Positions 52,590 to 62,800 of a stretch of 64,000 nt of DNA are shown piece by piece. The notes beneath the pieces are model-generated. The model searched no databases and was not told where the DNA came from. It worked only from the letters and a program-made list of their open reading frames with translations. Source of the DNA: Antarcticirhabdus aurantiaca (lineage in GTDB: Bacteria; Pseudomonadota; Alphaproteobacteria; Rhizobiales; Rhizobiaceae); contig NZ_VTOM01000009.1 of NCBI RefSeq assembly GCF_009765365.1, positions 1-64,000 on the forward strand. Direction: 5' to 3'. The position numbers and the translations under genes were made by a program. Within the stretch, counting starts at the first letter, position 1. Each line of letters opens with the position of its first letter.

Positions 52590-55367
52590 TCACGGCCGTT
52601 CGTCCCGGATGACGGCTCCGATTCGGCGGCCGAGATCCTCGACGTTGAACGGCTTCGTCACGATTGACATGCCGTGATCGAGATGGCCATGATTGAGTAC
52701 GGCATTCTCGGCATAGCCCGTCACGAACAGCACCTTCAGGGTCGGCCTGAGTTCCCGGGCCGCGTCCGCGACCTGCCGTCCGTTCATGCCGTTGGGGAGG
52801 CCGACATCGGTGATCAAAAGGTCGATCCGTGCGTTCGACTGCAGCACCTTCATGCCCGAGGGGCCATCGGCCGCCTCGATCGCCCTATAGCCGAGATCTT
52901 CCAGGACGTCGACGACGAGCATGCGCACCAGCGGCTCGTCGTCGATGACCAGCACCGTTTCACCATCGCCGCCGGGCACCGCTGCCTGCGCGGCTCCGAC
53001 GGGTTCGGCCTCGGCGTCGCCGAGGTGGCGAGGCAGGTAGACGCAGACCATCGTGCCCTGCCCGACCTCCGAATAGATCCGCACCTGACCGCCGGACTGG
53101 CGCGCGAAGCCGTAGATCATCGAGAGGCCGAGGCCGGTGCCGACGCCGATCGGCTTCGTCGTGAAGAAGGGCTCCATCGCCCGCTCGACGACGTCGCGCG
53201 GCATGCCGGTCCCATTGTCCGAGACGCAGAGCGAGACGTACTGGCCCGGCGGCAGGTCGCGCTCGCGCGCCGCCCGCTCGTCGAGCCAGCGATTGCCCGT
53301 CTCGATCGTGAGCCTGCCCCCGTCCGGCATGGCGTCGCGGGCGTTGATGCAGAGGTTCAGGAGCGCGTTCTCGAGCTGGTTGGGATCGGCGAGAACCGGC
53401 CAGGCGCCGCTGGCGACGACGACCTCCACCAGGATCGACGGCCCGACCGTGCGCCGGACGAGCTCCTCCATCCCGGCCACCAGGACGTTGACGTTCGTCG
53501 CCTTGGGTTCGAGCGTTTGGCGCCGCGAGAATGCGAGAAGCCGGTGCGTCAGGGCTGCGGCGCGGCGCGCGGCGCCTTGCGCGGCGGACAGGTAGCGCTC
53601 GACATCGGCGCTGCGCCCCTGGGCGATCCTCGTCTCCATCATCTCGAGGCTGCCCGAGATCCCGGCCAGGAGGTTGTTGAAGTCGTGCGCGAGCCCTCCG
53701 GTGAGCTGGCCGACCGCCTCCATCTTCTGGCTCTGGCGCAGCTGCTCCTCGACGCGCTTCTGATCGGTCACGTCGCGGCCGACGATGTGGAACGAGCTGG
53801 TCTCCACCTCCGGGATCGCCGTCCAGTCGATCGTCCGGTAGGCGCCGTCCCTTCCGCGGACATGGTCGACGAAGTCGGTGACCGTCTCGCCCTGCGAAAG
53901 ACGTCGAACGACGTCGGCCGTTTCCGAGTGGTCGGCGGGATCGACGATCTCGGCGAAGGGACGAGCGAGCAACTCCTCCTCCGTCCAGCCGAGCATGCGG
54001 GTCCAGGCCGGGTTGATCGACTTCATGTAGCCGTCGAAGCCGGCGGTCCCCATCAGGTCGTTGGTGCTCTGCCAGACGCGGTCGCGTTCGCGGGTGCGGC
54101 GATCGAGCTCCTCCGCCTGTCGCTTCACCTGCGTCACGTCGCGCACGGTGGCGTAGATGCGCCCCTCCCGCGGCACCGCGTTCCAGGACAGCCAGCGGTA
54201 ACTGCCGTCGCTATGTCGGTAGCGGTTCTCGAAGGAGAGCTGGGCCTCTCCATCCGACAGCCGGGCGGCGGCCGCGCCGGTCGTGTCCCGGTCGCCGGGA
54301 TGAACGAAGTCGAGGAACGGCCGCGATCGCATCTCCTCCTCGCTCCAGCCGAGCGTTTCGGCCCAGGCCGGATTGAGCTCGACGAAGTAGCCGTCGAGAT
54401 CGGCGACGCAGAGAAGATCGCTCGATGCGCTCCAGATCAGGTCGCGCTCGCGAGTCCGCTCCTCGACCTTGGCTTGCAGCGCCGAATTGAGCCGAGCAAG
54501 CTCGGCCGCCTGCCGCCTGTTGTCGTCGATGTCGGTGTTGGTGCCGACCCAGCGCGAAACGGCGCCCGCCTCGTTTCTAACGGGAAGAGCGCGCGCGAGG
54601 AACCACCGGAACGCGCCGTCGTGGCGCCGGATGCGGAACTCCACCTCGTAGGTCTCGCCCGTGGCGAGGCTGCGGGTCCAGGCTTCCGCCGCCCTCGGCA
54701 GGTCGTCGGGATGCACGATCCGGCCCCAGGTCTTGGCACCGTCGAGCGTGCCGGGCGCCGCACCGCAATAGGCGTAGACCTGGGCGTTGAACCAATCCAG
54801 ATGGCCGTCGCCCGTCGCCGCCCAGACCTGGTTGGGCACGGCCTGCGCGAAGACGCGGAACTGTTCCTCGCTCCGGCGCAATTCCGTTTCGGCGGCCTTG
54901 CGGGCGCTCGTGTCGTTGAACAGGAGGGCGACGCGATGGCGCTCCGGCGCGTCGACCGGAAAGGCGTAGACGTCGAACCATCGGGCCATGGCGTCCGAGC
55001 CGCTCTCGAAGCGGCTCGGCTCGCGCCGACGGTCGACGTCGGCATAGGCATCGACCCAGGCCTGCTCGAGGTTCGGCACGAGGGTCCGAGCGGTGCGCCC
55101 CGTCGCGTCGCTCAGTCCGGTTTGTTGCTCGAAGGACGGATTGGTCTCGACGAAGAGGTAGTCGACAACTCGGCCGTCGGGATCGTGAAGCACCTCCAGG
55201 ACGCAGAAGCCGAGATCGGTGTTGTCGAGGATCGCGCCGTAACGGTCGGTATTTCCGTCGAGGTGGGGTCCAGTCGGCTCGGGATCGGTCATCTCGAAAG
55301 GTCGGGTCCGGCTGCGGGCTGCGGGATCATGGAAGACGCCATCCGAAGAGACCGACGCCCGATCCAT
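52590..55367 (-). CDS. Multi-PAS hybrid sensor histidine kinase with receiver
   Basis: A 925-residue cytosolic kinase. There are four PAS regions at about 40-155, 165-285, 315-430 and 440-555, each with PAS/PAC patterns such as ELNPAWAETLGWSEEEM and SINPAWTRMLGWTEEEL. HisKA has H561 in GGLAHDFNNLLAG, and the HATPase has NALLNLCINARDAMPDGG and VSDNGTGMPRDV. The C-terminal receiver has Asp 854 in LLITDVGLPNGMNG. There is no membrane segment. The start may be ATG 55292 (MTDPEPTG), as the first 25 residues are unlike PAS. It is encoded with the HWE kinase and, 219 bp away, a lone receiver protein. Confidence 0.9.
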   Translation of the reverse strand: MDRASVSSDGVFHDPAARSRTRPFEMTDPEPTGPHLDGNTDRYGAILDNTDLGFCVLEVLHDPDGRVVDYLFVETNPSFEQQTGLSDATGRTARTLVPNLEQAWVDAYADVDRRREPSRFESGSDAMARWFDVYAFPVDAPERHRVALLFNDTSARKAAETELRRSEEQFRVFAQAVPNQVWAATGDGHLDWFNAQVYAYCGAAPGTLDGAKTWGRIVHPDDLPRAAEAWTRSLATGETYEVEFRIRRHDGAFRWFLARALPVRNEAGAVSRWVGTNTDIDDNRRQAAELARLNSALQAKVEERTRERDLIWSASSDLLCVADLDGYFVELNPAWAETLGWSEEEMRSRPFLDFVHPGDRDTTGAAAARLSDGEAQLSFENRYRHSDGSYRWLSWNAVPREGRIYATVRDVTQVKRQAEELDRRTRERDRVWQSTNDLMGTAGFDGYMKSINPAWTRMLGWTEEELLARPFAEIVDPADHSETADVVRRLSQGETVTDFVDHVRGRDGAYRTIDWTAIPEVETSSFHIVGRDVTDQKRVEEQLRQSQKMEAVGQLTGGLAHDFNNLLAGISGSLEMMETRIAQGRSADVERYLSAAQGAARRAAALTHRLLAFSRRQTLEPKATNVNVLVAGMEELVRRTVGPSILVEVVVASGAWPVLADPNQLENALLNLCINARDAMPDGGRLTIETGNRWLDERAARERDLPPGQYVSLCVSDNGTGMPRDVVERAMEPFFTTKPIGVGTGLGLSMIYGFARQSGGQVRIYSEVGQGTMVCVYLPRHLGDAEAEPVGAAQAAVPGGDGETVLVIDDEPLVRMLVVDVLEDLGYRAIEAADGPSGMKVLQSNARIDLLITDVGLPNGMNGRQVADAARELRPTLKVLFVTGYAENAVLNHGHLDHGMSIVTKPFNVEDLGRRIGAVIRDERP

Positions 55368-55586
55368 TCCGCTGGCCGGGAGCGGGGCCCGGAGGAGCCT
55401 AGATAGACGACTAGGCGCCTATGGCGAGGCTCGGCCTGGTTGTGCGACGGCCCGGCCGGCAGGTCGTCGTCCGCCGCCGGGCCGCCATGCCCAAATGCCG
55501 GTGGTTTCCCGCCGAGCGGGTTGTTCCCAGCGCGTCAGCGGCTGCGCGTCAGGGGGAACGGAGCGCTCCGCACCGATCAGCGATGG

Positions 55587-55973
55587 TCAGCATCCCTGGT
55601 GGTTCCGCGCTTCGAGGGCGAGCGGCTCGAGGGCACGCAGGATGTCCTCGTCCCGGAAGGGCTTGGCGATGAAGCCCAGGGGCTCCCACGCCGCAGCCAT
55701 GGCTCGGAGACGGTTGTTGACGTTGCCTGACACGAAGAGGGAGCCGACACCATGCTCCTCCCTCAATCGCCGGGCGACATCCACGCCGTCGTGGCTGCCG
55801 GCGATGTTGTAGTCCATGATCGCGACGTCGAGACGCTTCCTGGAAGCGATCTCCATGGCTTCGCTCATCCGCGTGGCGATGCCGGCGACCTCGTGATCCG
55901 CATCCTCGATGATGCTTTGCAGATCCATCGCGATCAAAGGCTCATCCTCGACGATCAACACGCATAGGGTCAT
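55587..55973 (-). CDS. Single-domain response regulator
   Basis: A 128-residue CheY-like protein. VLIVEDEPLIAMDLQSII has the acidic pocket (E9, D10), the phospho-acceptor D54 lies in VAIMDYNIAGSHDGVD, S82 is the switch in SLFVSGN, and K104 is in GFIAKPF. It has no output domain, so it must act by protein contact. ATG 55973 follows GAAGGAG. It resembles the small receivers that work with HWE kinases. Given the two nearby kinases, it may be their phosphate acceptor. Confidence 0.88.
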   Translation of the reverse strand: MTLCVLIVEDEPLIAMDLQSIIEDADHEVAGIATRMSEAMEIASRKRLDVAIMDYNIAGSHDGVDVARRLREEHGVGSLFVSGNVNNRLRAMAAAWEPLGFIAKPFRDEDILRALEPLALEARNHQGC

Positions 55974-56192
55974 TGCTGCAGGCTCCTTCGAGCCGCAAAC
56001 ACACCGTCCGACCGGAAGGATGCGGTGAATAGGCGTGAAGTCTGTGGACGGCGAAGGGTGACCGTGGAAGCGCGTCGGAAGATCGCGCCTCGGCCGGAAA
56101 CGAACGCGATCGCGGTCCCGGATCGTTCGGCAGATCCCACGTCGATCCTCGCGAGCGGGCAAGCTGTCCTTCGCCAGACAAGAGGGCCTGCA

Positions 56193-57389
56193 CTATCGTC
56201 CGGCGGGCCTCAGGCGGATGACGTCGACGTCAGTGCTCGACGTCGGGCCATCGCCACCGCCGGCGGACGGGCTGCGCATCCCGAACGTGGCGCGTGCGAC
56301 GGCCTTCAGAAACCGGGTGCGCGTGAGATCGCGCCCGCTTTCGGCCAGTCCGTCACGCACGATGCGCGCAAGCAGGTCCGCAAGATCGTCGCGGCTGGTG
56401 AAGGGAGAGGCTGGTCTCACGAGAAGGGTTTCGGCAGGCGCTTCGGCGAGGCGTTGGAGATCGCTCGGCGTTTCCACGGCGAAGATCGACACGATGAGGC
56501 TGGTGTCGGCGAGGTCCGCCTGGGGAAGCGCCAGGATCGCGGCGAGGTCGCGCGCCGACGCCGCGCGACGCTCCGCGCGGTCCCCGCCCTCCCGGAGCGC
56601 ATCAGCGTTCCGCGAGATGAAGTCCGCAACCGCACTCTCGCCCGGGGTGAGCCAGACGACATCGGGCAGGCGCTCGCGATCCCGCGACGGCAGGTGGGCC
56701 GGACCGACCACCGGGATGCCTTGGGCGACGAGCGCATCGAGGAGTTCGGTGCCGAAGGCGGTTCCCGGCTCGCTGCCGAGAACCGCGAAGACGTCGTCGA
56801 ACGCGCCGGAGGACGGATCCGCGAGGATCGAGACGAATTCGGCGCGCCGCCCGTTCACGTCAGGCGAACCGAGGGCGCCCCAAGCCCGCTCCAGGGACAG
56901 GCGGAGGGCTTCCGCTTCCTCGCGGTTGCCGGGCCGCGCCGCGACGGCGAAGCGGACCCGACCCGCTTCGACCCCGCGGCGCTCGTCCGTCTCGATCTGC
57001 GACAGGAAGCGCCAGAGGACATCGAGCTGCGCATCGTCGAACGCGTAGCGCGGCATAGCGAGAGCCAGCGGCCGTCCGTTGCTGCGAAGCCCGTCACGGA
57101 GCGCGCGGGCGAAGAGCGCGGCGTCGTAGGCCGGACGCGCGAGCGCGGGCTCGCGCAGCCTCCGGCCGTCCACCGGCGGGATCGTCGCCGAGCCCGCCAC
57201 CGTCCCGGAGGCGTCGCGGCCGTGGCAGCCCGAGCATCGAAGCCCGGCCTGCGGCACGCCGGCGATCGTCGCGGCCCGGTCGGAGGCTTGCGTGCCCCGG
57301 AAGATGGCGCTTCCCGTCTCCTCGCCGGTCGCGGGACCGTTCGAGGCCAGCAAGCCGAGAAGGCCGACGAGGCGCAGACAGTGCCTCAC
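56193..57389 (-). CDS. Cytochrome c fused to a solute-binding-like domain
   Basis: A 398-residue exported protein with a signal peptide at about residues 1-20. A heme-binding CSGCH lies at residues 52-56 (AGLRCSGCHGRDASG), with a probable distal Met at about 104 in ALAMPRYAFDD. After about residue 130 a different domain begins (VRFAVAARPGNREEAEALRLSLERAWG, VVGPAHLPSRDRERLPDVVWLTPGE, TRTRFLKAVARATF) that resembles a type-I periplasmic-binding domain. Such fusions exist in other proteobacteria without known ligands. Its GTG start overlaps the SCO1 stop (GTGA). It is the last gene of the copper-oxidase unit. Confidence 0.7.
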   Translation of the reverse strand: MRHCLRLVGLLGLLASNGPATGEETGSAIFRGTQASDRAATIAGVPQAGLRCSGCHGRDASGTVAGSATIPPVDGRRLREPALARPAYDAALFARALRDGLRSNGRPLALAMPRYAFDDAQLDVLWRFLSQIETDERRGVEAGRVRFAVAARPGNREEAEALRLSLERAWGALGSPDVNGRRAEFVSILADPSSGAFDDVFAVLGSEPGTAFGTELLDALVAQGIPVVGPAHLPSRDRERLPDVVWLTPGESAVADFISRNADALREGGDRAERRAASARDLAAILALPQADLADTSLIVSIFAVETPSDLQRLAEAPAETLLVRPASPFTSRDDLADLLARIVRDGLAESGRDLTRTRFLKAVARATFGMRSPSAGGGDGPTSSTDVDVIRLRPAGR

Positions 57390-57964
57390 GGCGGAGATCG
57401 GACCCAGTCCAGGAGTTCCCCCGGTTCGACGAAGCCGTCGCGGATCGAGGGCCCACTGTCTCCTGGTGCCCAGCGCACGAAGCGGACGGTGTGATCCTCG
57501 CCGCTGGACGGGCGCATCGCGAGCCCGTCCAGAACGGCGAAGACGTCGGCGGGATGGCCGGTGAGGAAGATCCGCGATGGGTCGAGATAGTGGGCTCGCT
57601 CGGCTTCGAGGCGCTCTGGCGTATCGTCGAGCGGGTTCAGCGTCAGCGTCGCCAGGGTGAGACCGTCGAGACCCTCCGCCCGAGCCATGTGGGCGACGGC
57701 GTCCATGATCGCGTCGCTGGGCGGGCATTGGGCGACGCAGCCGGTCAGGGTGAAGGAAAGGAGCAGTGTCCCCTCGCCCGCCAGATCGTCCGGGAAGCGC
57801 AAGGTCCGCCCATCGGAGGTCACGAGGTCGACCCCGACCGTCCGCGGTCCCGGCGCGCTGCTCTCGACGCTCAGGTCGATCGCGCGGGCGGCGCCCGGCG
57901 CCGAAAGGAGCAAGCCCGCGGCAACAACACGAAGCATCCGTCGCAGGATGTCGCAAGCGGTCAT
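57386..57964 (-). CDS. SCO1/SenC-family copper chaperone/thiol-redox protein
   Basis: A 192-residue thioredoxin-fold protein with a signal peptide at residues 1-28 (GAARA/ID). The copper-binding C-x3-C is in FTLTGCVAQCPPSD, and the conserved distal His is in GEDHTVRFVRW. SCO proteins deliver copper to cuproenzymes such as cytochrome oxidase CuA. Here it lies next to a multicopper oxidase, so it may load that enzyme. ATG 57964 overlaps the upstream gene stop by 4 bp (ATGA), and its stop overlaps the cytochrome start. Confidence 0.85.
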   Translation of the reverse strand: MTACDILRRMLRVVAAGLLLSAPGAARAIDLSVESSAPGPRTVGVDLVTSDGRTLRFPDDLAGEGTLLLSFTLTGCVAQCPPSDAIMDAVAHMARAEGLDGLTLATLTLNPLDDTPERLEAERAHYLDPSRIFLTGHPADVFAVLDGLAMRPSSGEDHTVRFVRWAPGDSGPSIRDGFVEPGELLDWVRSPP

Positions 57965-59802
57965 GGCGTCGATCTCCGGATGTCGAAGACGGCCGGCGCG
58001 ATCTCCACGCCCGGCGCCTCAACCGACAGCGAGAAGCGCCCCAACCGGCGCGCGAGTTCGACGACGAAGGTTTGGTCCGGACCCGGGCGGGCCAGGAGGC
58101 GCTTGGGCGCGCCGAAGCCGAGATCATGGAGCCGGAGTGGCAGCGGGCCCTCGGCGAGGCCCGGCGGCCGGTTGCGGATCGCCAGGACCACCACCGCCTT
58201 GCCCCCCGGCGCGGGCGGCGGCGTCATCGAGACGACGCGGAGGGAGGCGGGCGGCAACTCCTCGGCGCCCGGTCCGTCCACGAAGAAGCCGGCGCAGCCG
58301 GTGGTTCCTCCCGGCCCCGTGGTCGCGACGAGCTGGTAGGCGCCGCCGCGCGGCAGCGTCACGAGGGCCGAGAAGCGGCCGGGCGCGATTTCGGCGAAGC
58401 CGCGATCGAAGAGCGCGAGCTTTCCGATCGCTCGCCCCGCCACGCGGATGGTCGAGGTCATCGCGTTGGAGATGCCGCCGCCCGCCGCGATCCGGTAGGC
58501 GACGGGACTGCCGGGCGGCAGAAAGAGCGCCATCGGCTCGGGATCGAGCGGCACGAGGATCCCGCTCTCGCCGCCCGGCATGGGCGGTGGTCCGGGAATG
58601 TCCACCCGGCGCAGGAAGGGCGGCGCGCCGGCGCCGAGCGGCGCGAGATCGAGGACGCTCACGAGACGGGGATCGGCGTGCGCGAGAACGAAGGCGGTGC
58701 CGGCGCGGGCGCTCGCCGTCACCGGCCCGGGAAGCGGCAACCGCGCGGCAACGCGCGAGAACGTCAGATCGACCACGGCGAGCTCGGGGCGCTCGCCGTC
58801 GCTCCAGGCCAGGGCGTAGCGGCGATTGCCGGCCTCGCCGAGCGCCAAGCCGGATGGCGAAAACGGAAGCAACAGGCGAGCCGCGTCGGCGGGCGCGTCG
58901 AGCCATCGAAGTTGCAGTTCCGGTGCGTCGGGGCCGGCGGACACGAGCGCCACGCCATCGGCCGCGACCGCTGGGCCTAAGCTCGCCGCGGGCAGGCGGA
59001 AGGGCGTGGACTCAACATCGCGCAGGATCGCCGCCGACCCATCGGCCGCCGCGACGATCGCGCCCGCGCCGGACGCCGTGATGCGAAAGGGAGCGGGTTC
59101 GAGGTGCTCGCGGCGTTGGAACCGGCCGTCTCCGTCGAAAAGTGCGATCGATCCGGTCGCGTCCTCGGCGACAACCAGCCCGTCGTCGCCGATGGCGAGG
59201 ATGCCGCCGGGGCCTCGAAGGCCCTCGGCGACGAGGCGCCGACCGCCGGCGGGAAGCTCGACCGCCTCGACCCGCCCCGCCGTGCGATCGAGAAGAAAGG
59301 CGCGCGGCACCGTTCCGCCAATCGTGAAGCCGTCCGCCGCGCCCTCGATCGGCGTGACGCTGATGGTGTTGGCAGCGCCGAGGCGATGGGCGAGATCGGT
59401 CACCACGAGCTGCGCCCGTCCGTTCTCGCGAGCGATGCCGACGAGGTAGCGCCCGTCGAGCGGAAAATCGTCCGGGGACAGCGTTCCCGAGGCGCGCAGC
59501 ATGTGGGCGGCCGCCCCGCAGCCCGGCGCGCCCGGCTCCAGCCGCCGCACGAAGGCGCGCGGCGCGAGCCCGGTCGCCGGCCGACCCGAAGCCGCGTCCG
59601 AAAACGAGACGGTGACCGAAAGAACCTGTCCGGCCATCAGGGGGCGATCGCCGGCAGGCCCGCTCGCGGAGAAGGGCTCGATCGTCATGGCGGTCCGCAG
59701 GCCCGGAGCAGGCGGAACGTCCTGGGCTGCGGCGGTCGCGACCGCCGCCGCGAGGAGGCCGAGCGCGACGACGACGTGGCCGCCCCGGTTCAAGGCCCGC
59801 AC
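57961..59802 (-). CDS. Exported protein with beta-propeller-like repeats, unknown function
   Basis: A 613-residue secreted protein (signal peptide ~1-26, VATAAAQD). Repeated short strands with patterns such as AFLLDRTAGRVEAVEL, GGILAIGDDGLVVAEDATGSIALFDGD and AVAADGVALVSAGPD resemble a YncE/NHL-like propeller between residues ~120 and 380. A beta-rich C-terminal part follows (RFSALVTLPRGGAYQLVATT). There are three cysteines and no heme motif. It starts with GTG, overlapping the oxidase stop by 13 bp. I recognise no family. By context it is a partner or scaffold for the multicopper oxidase. Confidence 0.6.
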   Translation of the reverse strand: MRALNRGGHVVVALGLLAAAVATAAAQDVPPAPGLRTAMTIEPFSASGPAGDRPLMAGQVLSVTVSFSDAASGRPATGLAPRAFVRRLEPGAPGCGAAAHMLRASGTLSPDDFPLDGRYLVGIARENGRAQLVVTDLAHRLGAANTISVTPIEGAADGFTIGGTVPRAFLLDRTAGRVEAVELPAGGRRLVAEGLRGPGGILAIGDDGLVVAEDATGSIALFDGDGRFQRREHLEPAPFRITASGAGAIVAAADGSAAILRDVESTPFRLPAASLGPAVAADGVALVSAGPDAPELQLRWLDAPADAARLLLPFSPSGLALGEAGNRRYALAWSDGERPELAVVDLTFSRVAARLPLPGPVTASARAGTAFVLAHADPRLVSVLDLAPLGAGAPPFLRRVDIPGPPPMPGGESGILVPLDPEPMALFLPPGSPVAYRIAAGGGISNAMTSTIRVAGRAIGKLALFDRGFAEIAPGRFSALVTLPRGGAYQLVATTGPGGTTGCAGFFVDGPGAEELPPASLRVVSMTPPPAPGGKAVVVLAIRNRPPGLAEGPLPLRLHDLGFGAPKRLLARPGPDQTFVVELARRLGRFSLSVEAPGVEIAPAVFDIRRSTP

Positions 59803-62800
59803 GGCGTCGCCTCCCCCGGCACGTTCGGCGACACCGCGAGATAGCCCCAGACGCCGGCCGCGAAGATGTGCTGCGGACCGTCGCGCCAGAGGTAGTCGCC
59901 CGACGCCTCCGGCGCGCAGCCGAAGGCCGTCATGGCCTTGCCGGGACCGAGCAGCGCCGAGTGCCCCGATCCGAAGCCGGGCATGAGGTCGTCGTAGCCG
60001 AAGCCCGTCGACACGAAGGCCCGCTGGCGCGCCCGACCCTGCGGCAGGGCGATCCGCACGGCGATCTCCTCCTTCGGCCGCGCCGCGATCTCGGGACCGG
60101 CGAGCGGCCGCGTCTGCGGCGAGGCGAAACGCCGCGCGAAGAAGTCGGGCGCGAACTCGACGGCATTGAGATCGTCCCCGTCGCCGCGATCGGGATAGCC
60201 GCGCGTGCCGAAGGCCGCGTCGGCTCCGCCCGTTCCGGCGATGCGCAGCCGGAACGGCGCGGAGCGATAATCGACGCCGTGCTCGCCGCGGTCATAGGAG
60301 TCGTCGCAGACGACGCAGTCCGGCAGCGGCCGCCCGCTCCAGCCGGGGAGCGCGGCCACCGCGGCGGCCCGGCGCCAAAGGTTGAGGCCGTCCTGCCAGA
60401 GAAGCACCCGCTCGCGCAGGATCGCCTCCGGCACGTGCGTCGCGTTTCCGGGATCGCCGGCGACGGTGACGGCGGGCACCGGCACGAGCGCTGCCGGGGC
60501 ATGGCGCCAGGCGAAGCGCTCCGCCGGACTTCCGGTCGGCATCGATCCCTCGGGCTCGACGACCAGCGTTCCCGACAGGCCGTGCACGCCGTGCGAGACG
60601 ACGTCGCCGAGCGAGCGGATCGGCAGAGCGCCGAAAGCATAGGGTATGCTGACGAAGACGCGATCCGCCCGACCCGGTTCGGCGAAGAAGGCGTCGAGCG
60701 CCCGCTGCACGAACCCCGTCTGCTCTTCGGGGATGTGGTAGACGCAAAGGACCAGACCGAAGACGGTGATCTGCTTCTGCGTGGGACATCCCTCCATCTC
60801 GCTGCTGCGCAAGACGATTCGCATCGCCTCCCCCGCGCCGGCCCCGGCTGCGGCCCGCAGCGCGGCGTCGAGGCCGGAGCCCGAGGCCGGATCGAGCATC
60901 TGGTCAAGTCGGTTCTCGCTCGCCCAGGCGAAGCCGGCGAAGTAGCGCGTGACGGTCCAGAACGGTCGCGACGAGCCGCCCGGCGGCACGGCGCGGGCCT
61001 CGTTGAGGCCGACGGCCTGGAGGCCGCCGGGCCTCAGCATCGGCGTCGTCAGCGGCAGCGACAAGGCCACCTGCCGCGAGGGCACGAGCTCGAAGGAACC
61101 GCCCGCCTGCCGCCGGTCGACGTTGAGGGGCACGATCGGCGGCATCAGGGCGTCGCCCGGCTGGTCCCAGATCGGTCCGGTCGCATTCAGCGCGTTGATC
61201 AGGAGCAGGTCGACGCAGTCGCCCGCCGCCACGCGGAGGACGAACGGGGTGCCGAAGATCGCGGCGCGCTTGGCGGCCTGCGTCGGCGCATCGTCGCCCG
61301 GCCGGATCGCCACGTCGAGCTTGCGGCGGATGATGGCGCGGATCGCGCGGGCATCGAGCCCCGCGAGCGTCGAGTCCTGTCGGCCGGCGAGGGCCTCGTA
61401 GAGCCCCATGCCGAACCCGCCGGCGTAGTAGGGAGCGAGGTTCAGGGGCGGACGATCGAGGCCCAATTCGGCGAGCGACAGGGGCACGAGCATCAATCCG
61501 TCGGGATCGAACAGCCCGTTCTGGCGGGGCCCCGCACCGTAGATCGTGCCGGGAACGGCGAAGTCATTCTTGGGAAGCACCTCGCCCGCCCGCACCGCCG
61601 CGGCGATCGCCGGCACGCGGTCGCCGCCGACCGGGCACCAGGCCTTGAGGCTCGAGGTTTCGGCCGGAACCGTCGGCGCGATCGTGGGCGCAGGCGGAGC
61701 CGGCGTACCCGACGTGATCGCCCGCCATTGCTGGCGCAGGACCGGCAGCGGCACGAGGCGCCGTCCCACCGCGCTCCCAGCAGCCGCCGGATCCAGGCAG
61801 CGGTTGAAATCGTCGCTGGTGCGGGGCGGCATCGACAGGCACGTCGTCGCGTCGGCCTCGCCCGGCCCGTCATAGGTGCGGATCAGGCCCCAGGCGCCGT
61901 TCCACAGGGCGTCGGTCGACCCGAAGTGGTAGAGGAGGTCGAGCGACGGCCGGCCGTCCGGAACGCTCGCGACGAGGCTGGTGCCGGCTCCCGCATCGCC
62001 GGAACCGTTCGCGCTCGTGTTCGGCGCGAGGGACGGCGTCTGGCTGTTGACGCCGCTGGCGACCAGCGAGCCGAATTCGAAGTGCTCGGAGATGCCGATC
62101 TCGTGGGCGGCGACGAAGCCGAGCGGGTTGTCGCAGCCCGCCACGAAGGTCTTCATGTCCGTCCAGAAGGGTTCCGTTTCGTAGCCGCCGAACGACCAGC
62201 CCGGGAACTCGCCGGGCCGTCCGCTGCGGGCGAAGGGCGATTCGAGGCAGGCGCTACTGCGCGAGCGCGGGCCGCTCCGCCCCGGCTCGTGGCGCTCCGC
62301 CGGGAAGGGCTGGTCGACGTTGCGCCGGATGGTGCGCCCTTCGACCGTGAAGATGTGCTGGACCTCCTGCGCACCCTGGACCAGGCGGACGACGAGGCGC
62401 TCGCCGGACAGGGCCTCGAGAACGGGCGTGCAGGGATCGCCGTGCAGGTCCGAGCGGAAGATGTTGGCCATGTCGCCCGCCTCGCCGCCGCGCTGGCGCA
62501 CGATGCTGCGGTGGTCGGTCGCGGACAGGCGCGGCGCGCCGGCCGGCGCGCAGGGGCTCGCGGCGAAGGGCGGCGGCAGGCCGTTCCGGTCGCCTCCCAC
62601 GCGAAGCGGGATCGGCTCGCCGCGATAATTGACGAGATAGGGATCGTGGTGATCTGCGGAGATCGCCTCGGGGCGGGCCGGCGGCGCGATCGGGCGGCCG
62701 TGCTCGCGCCGGATTTCTCGGCGGCGCTCGGCGAGTTCGGCGACGCGGGCCTCGCTCGACGACAGCGGGGTTCCCTGCAGCGCCAGATCGAGGGCCGGCG

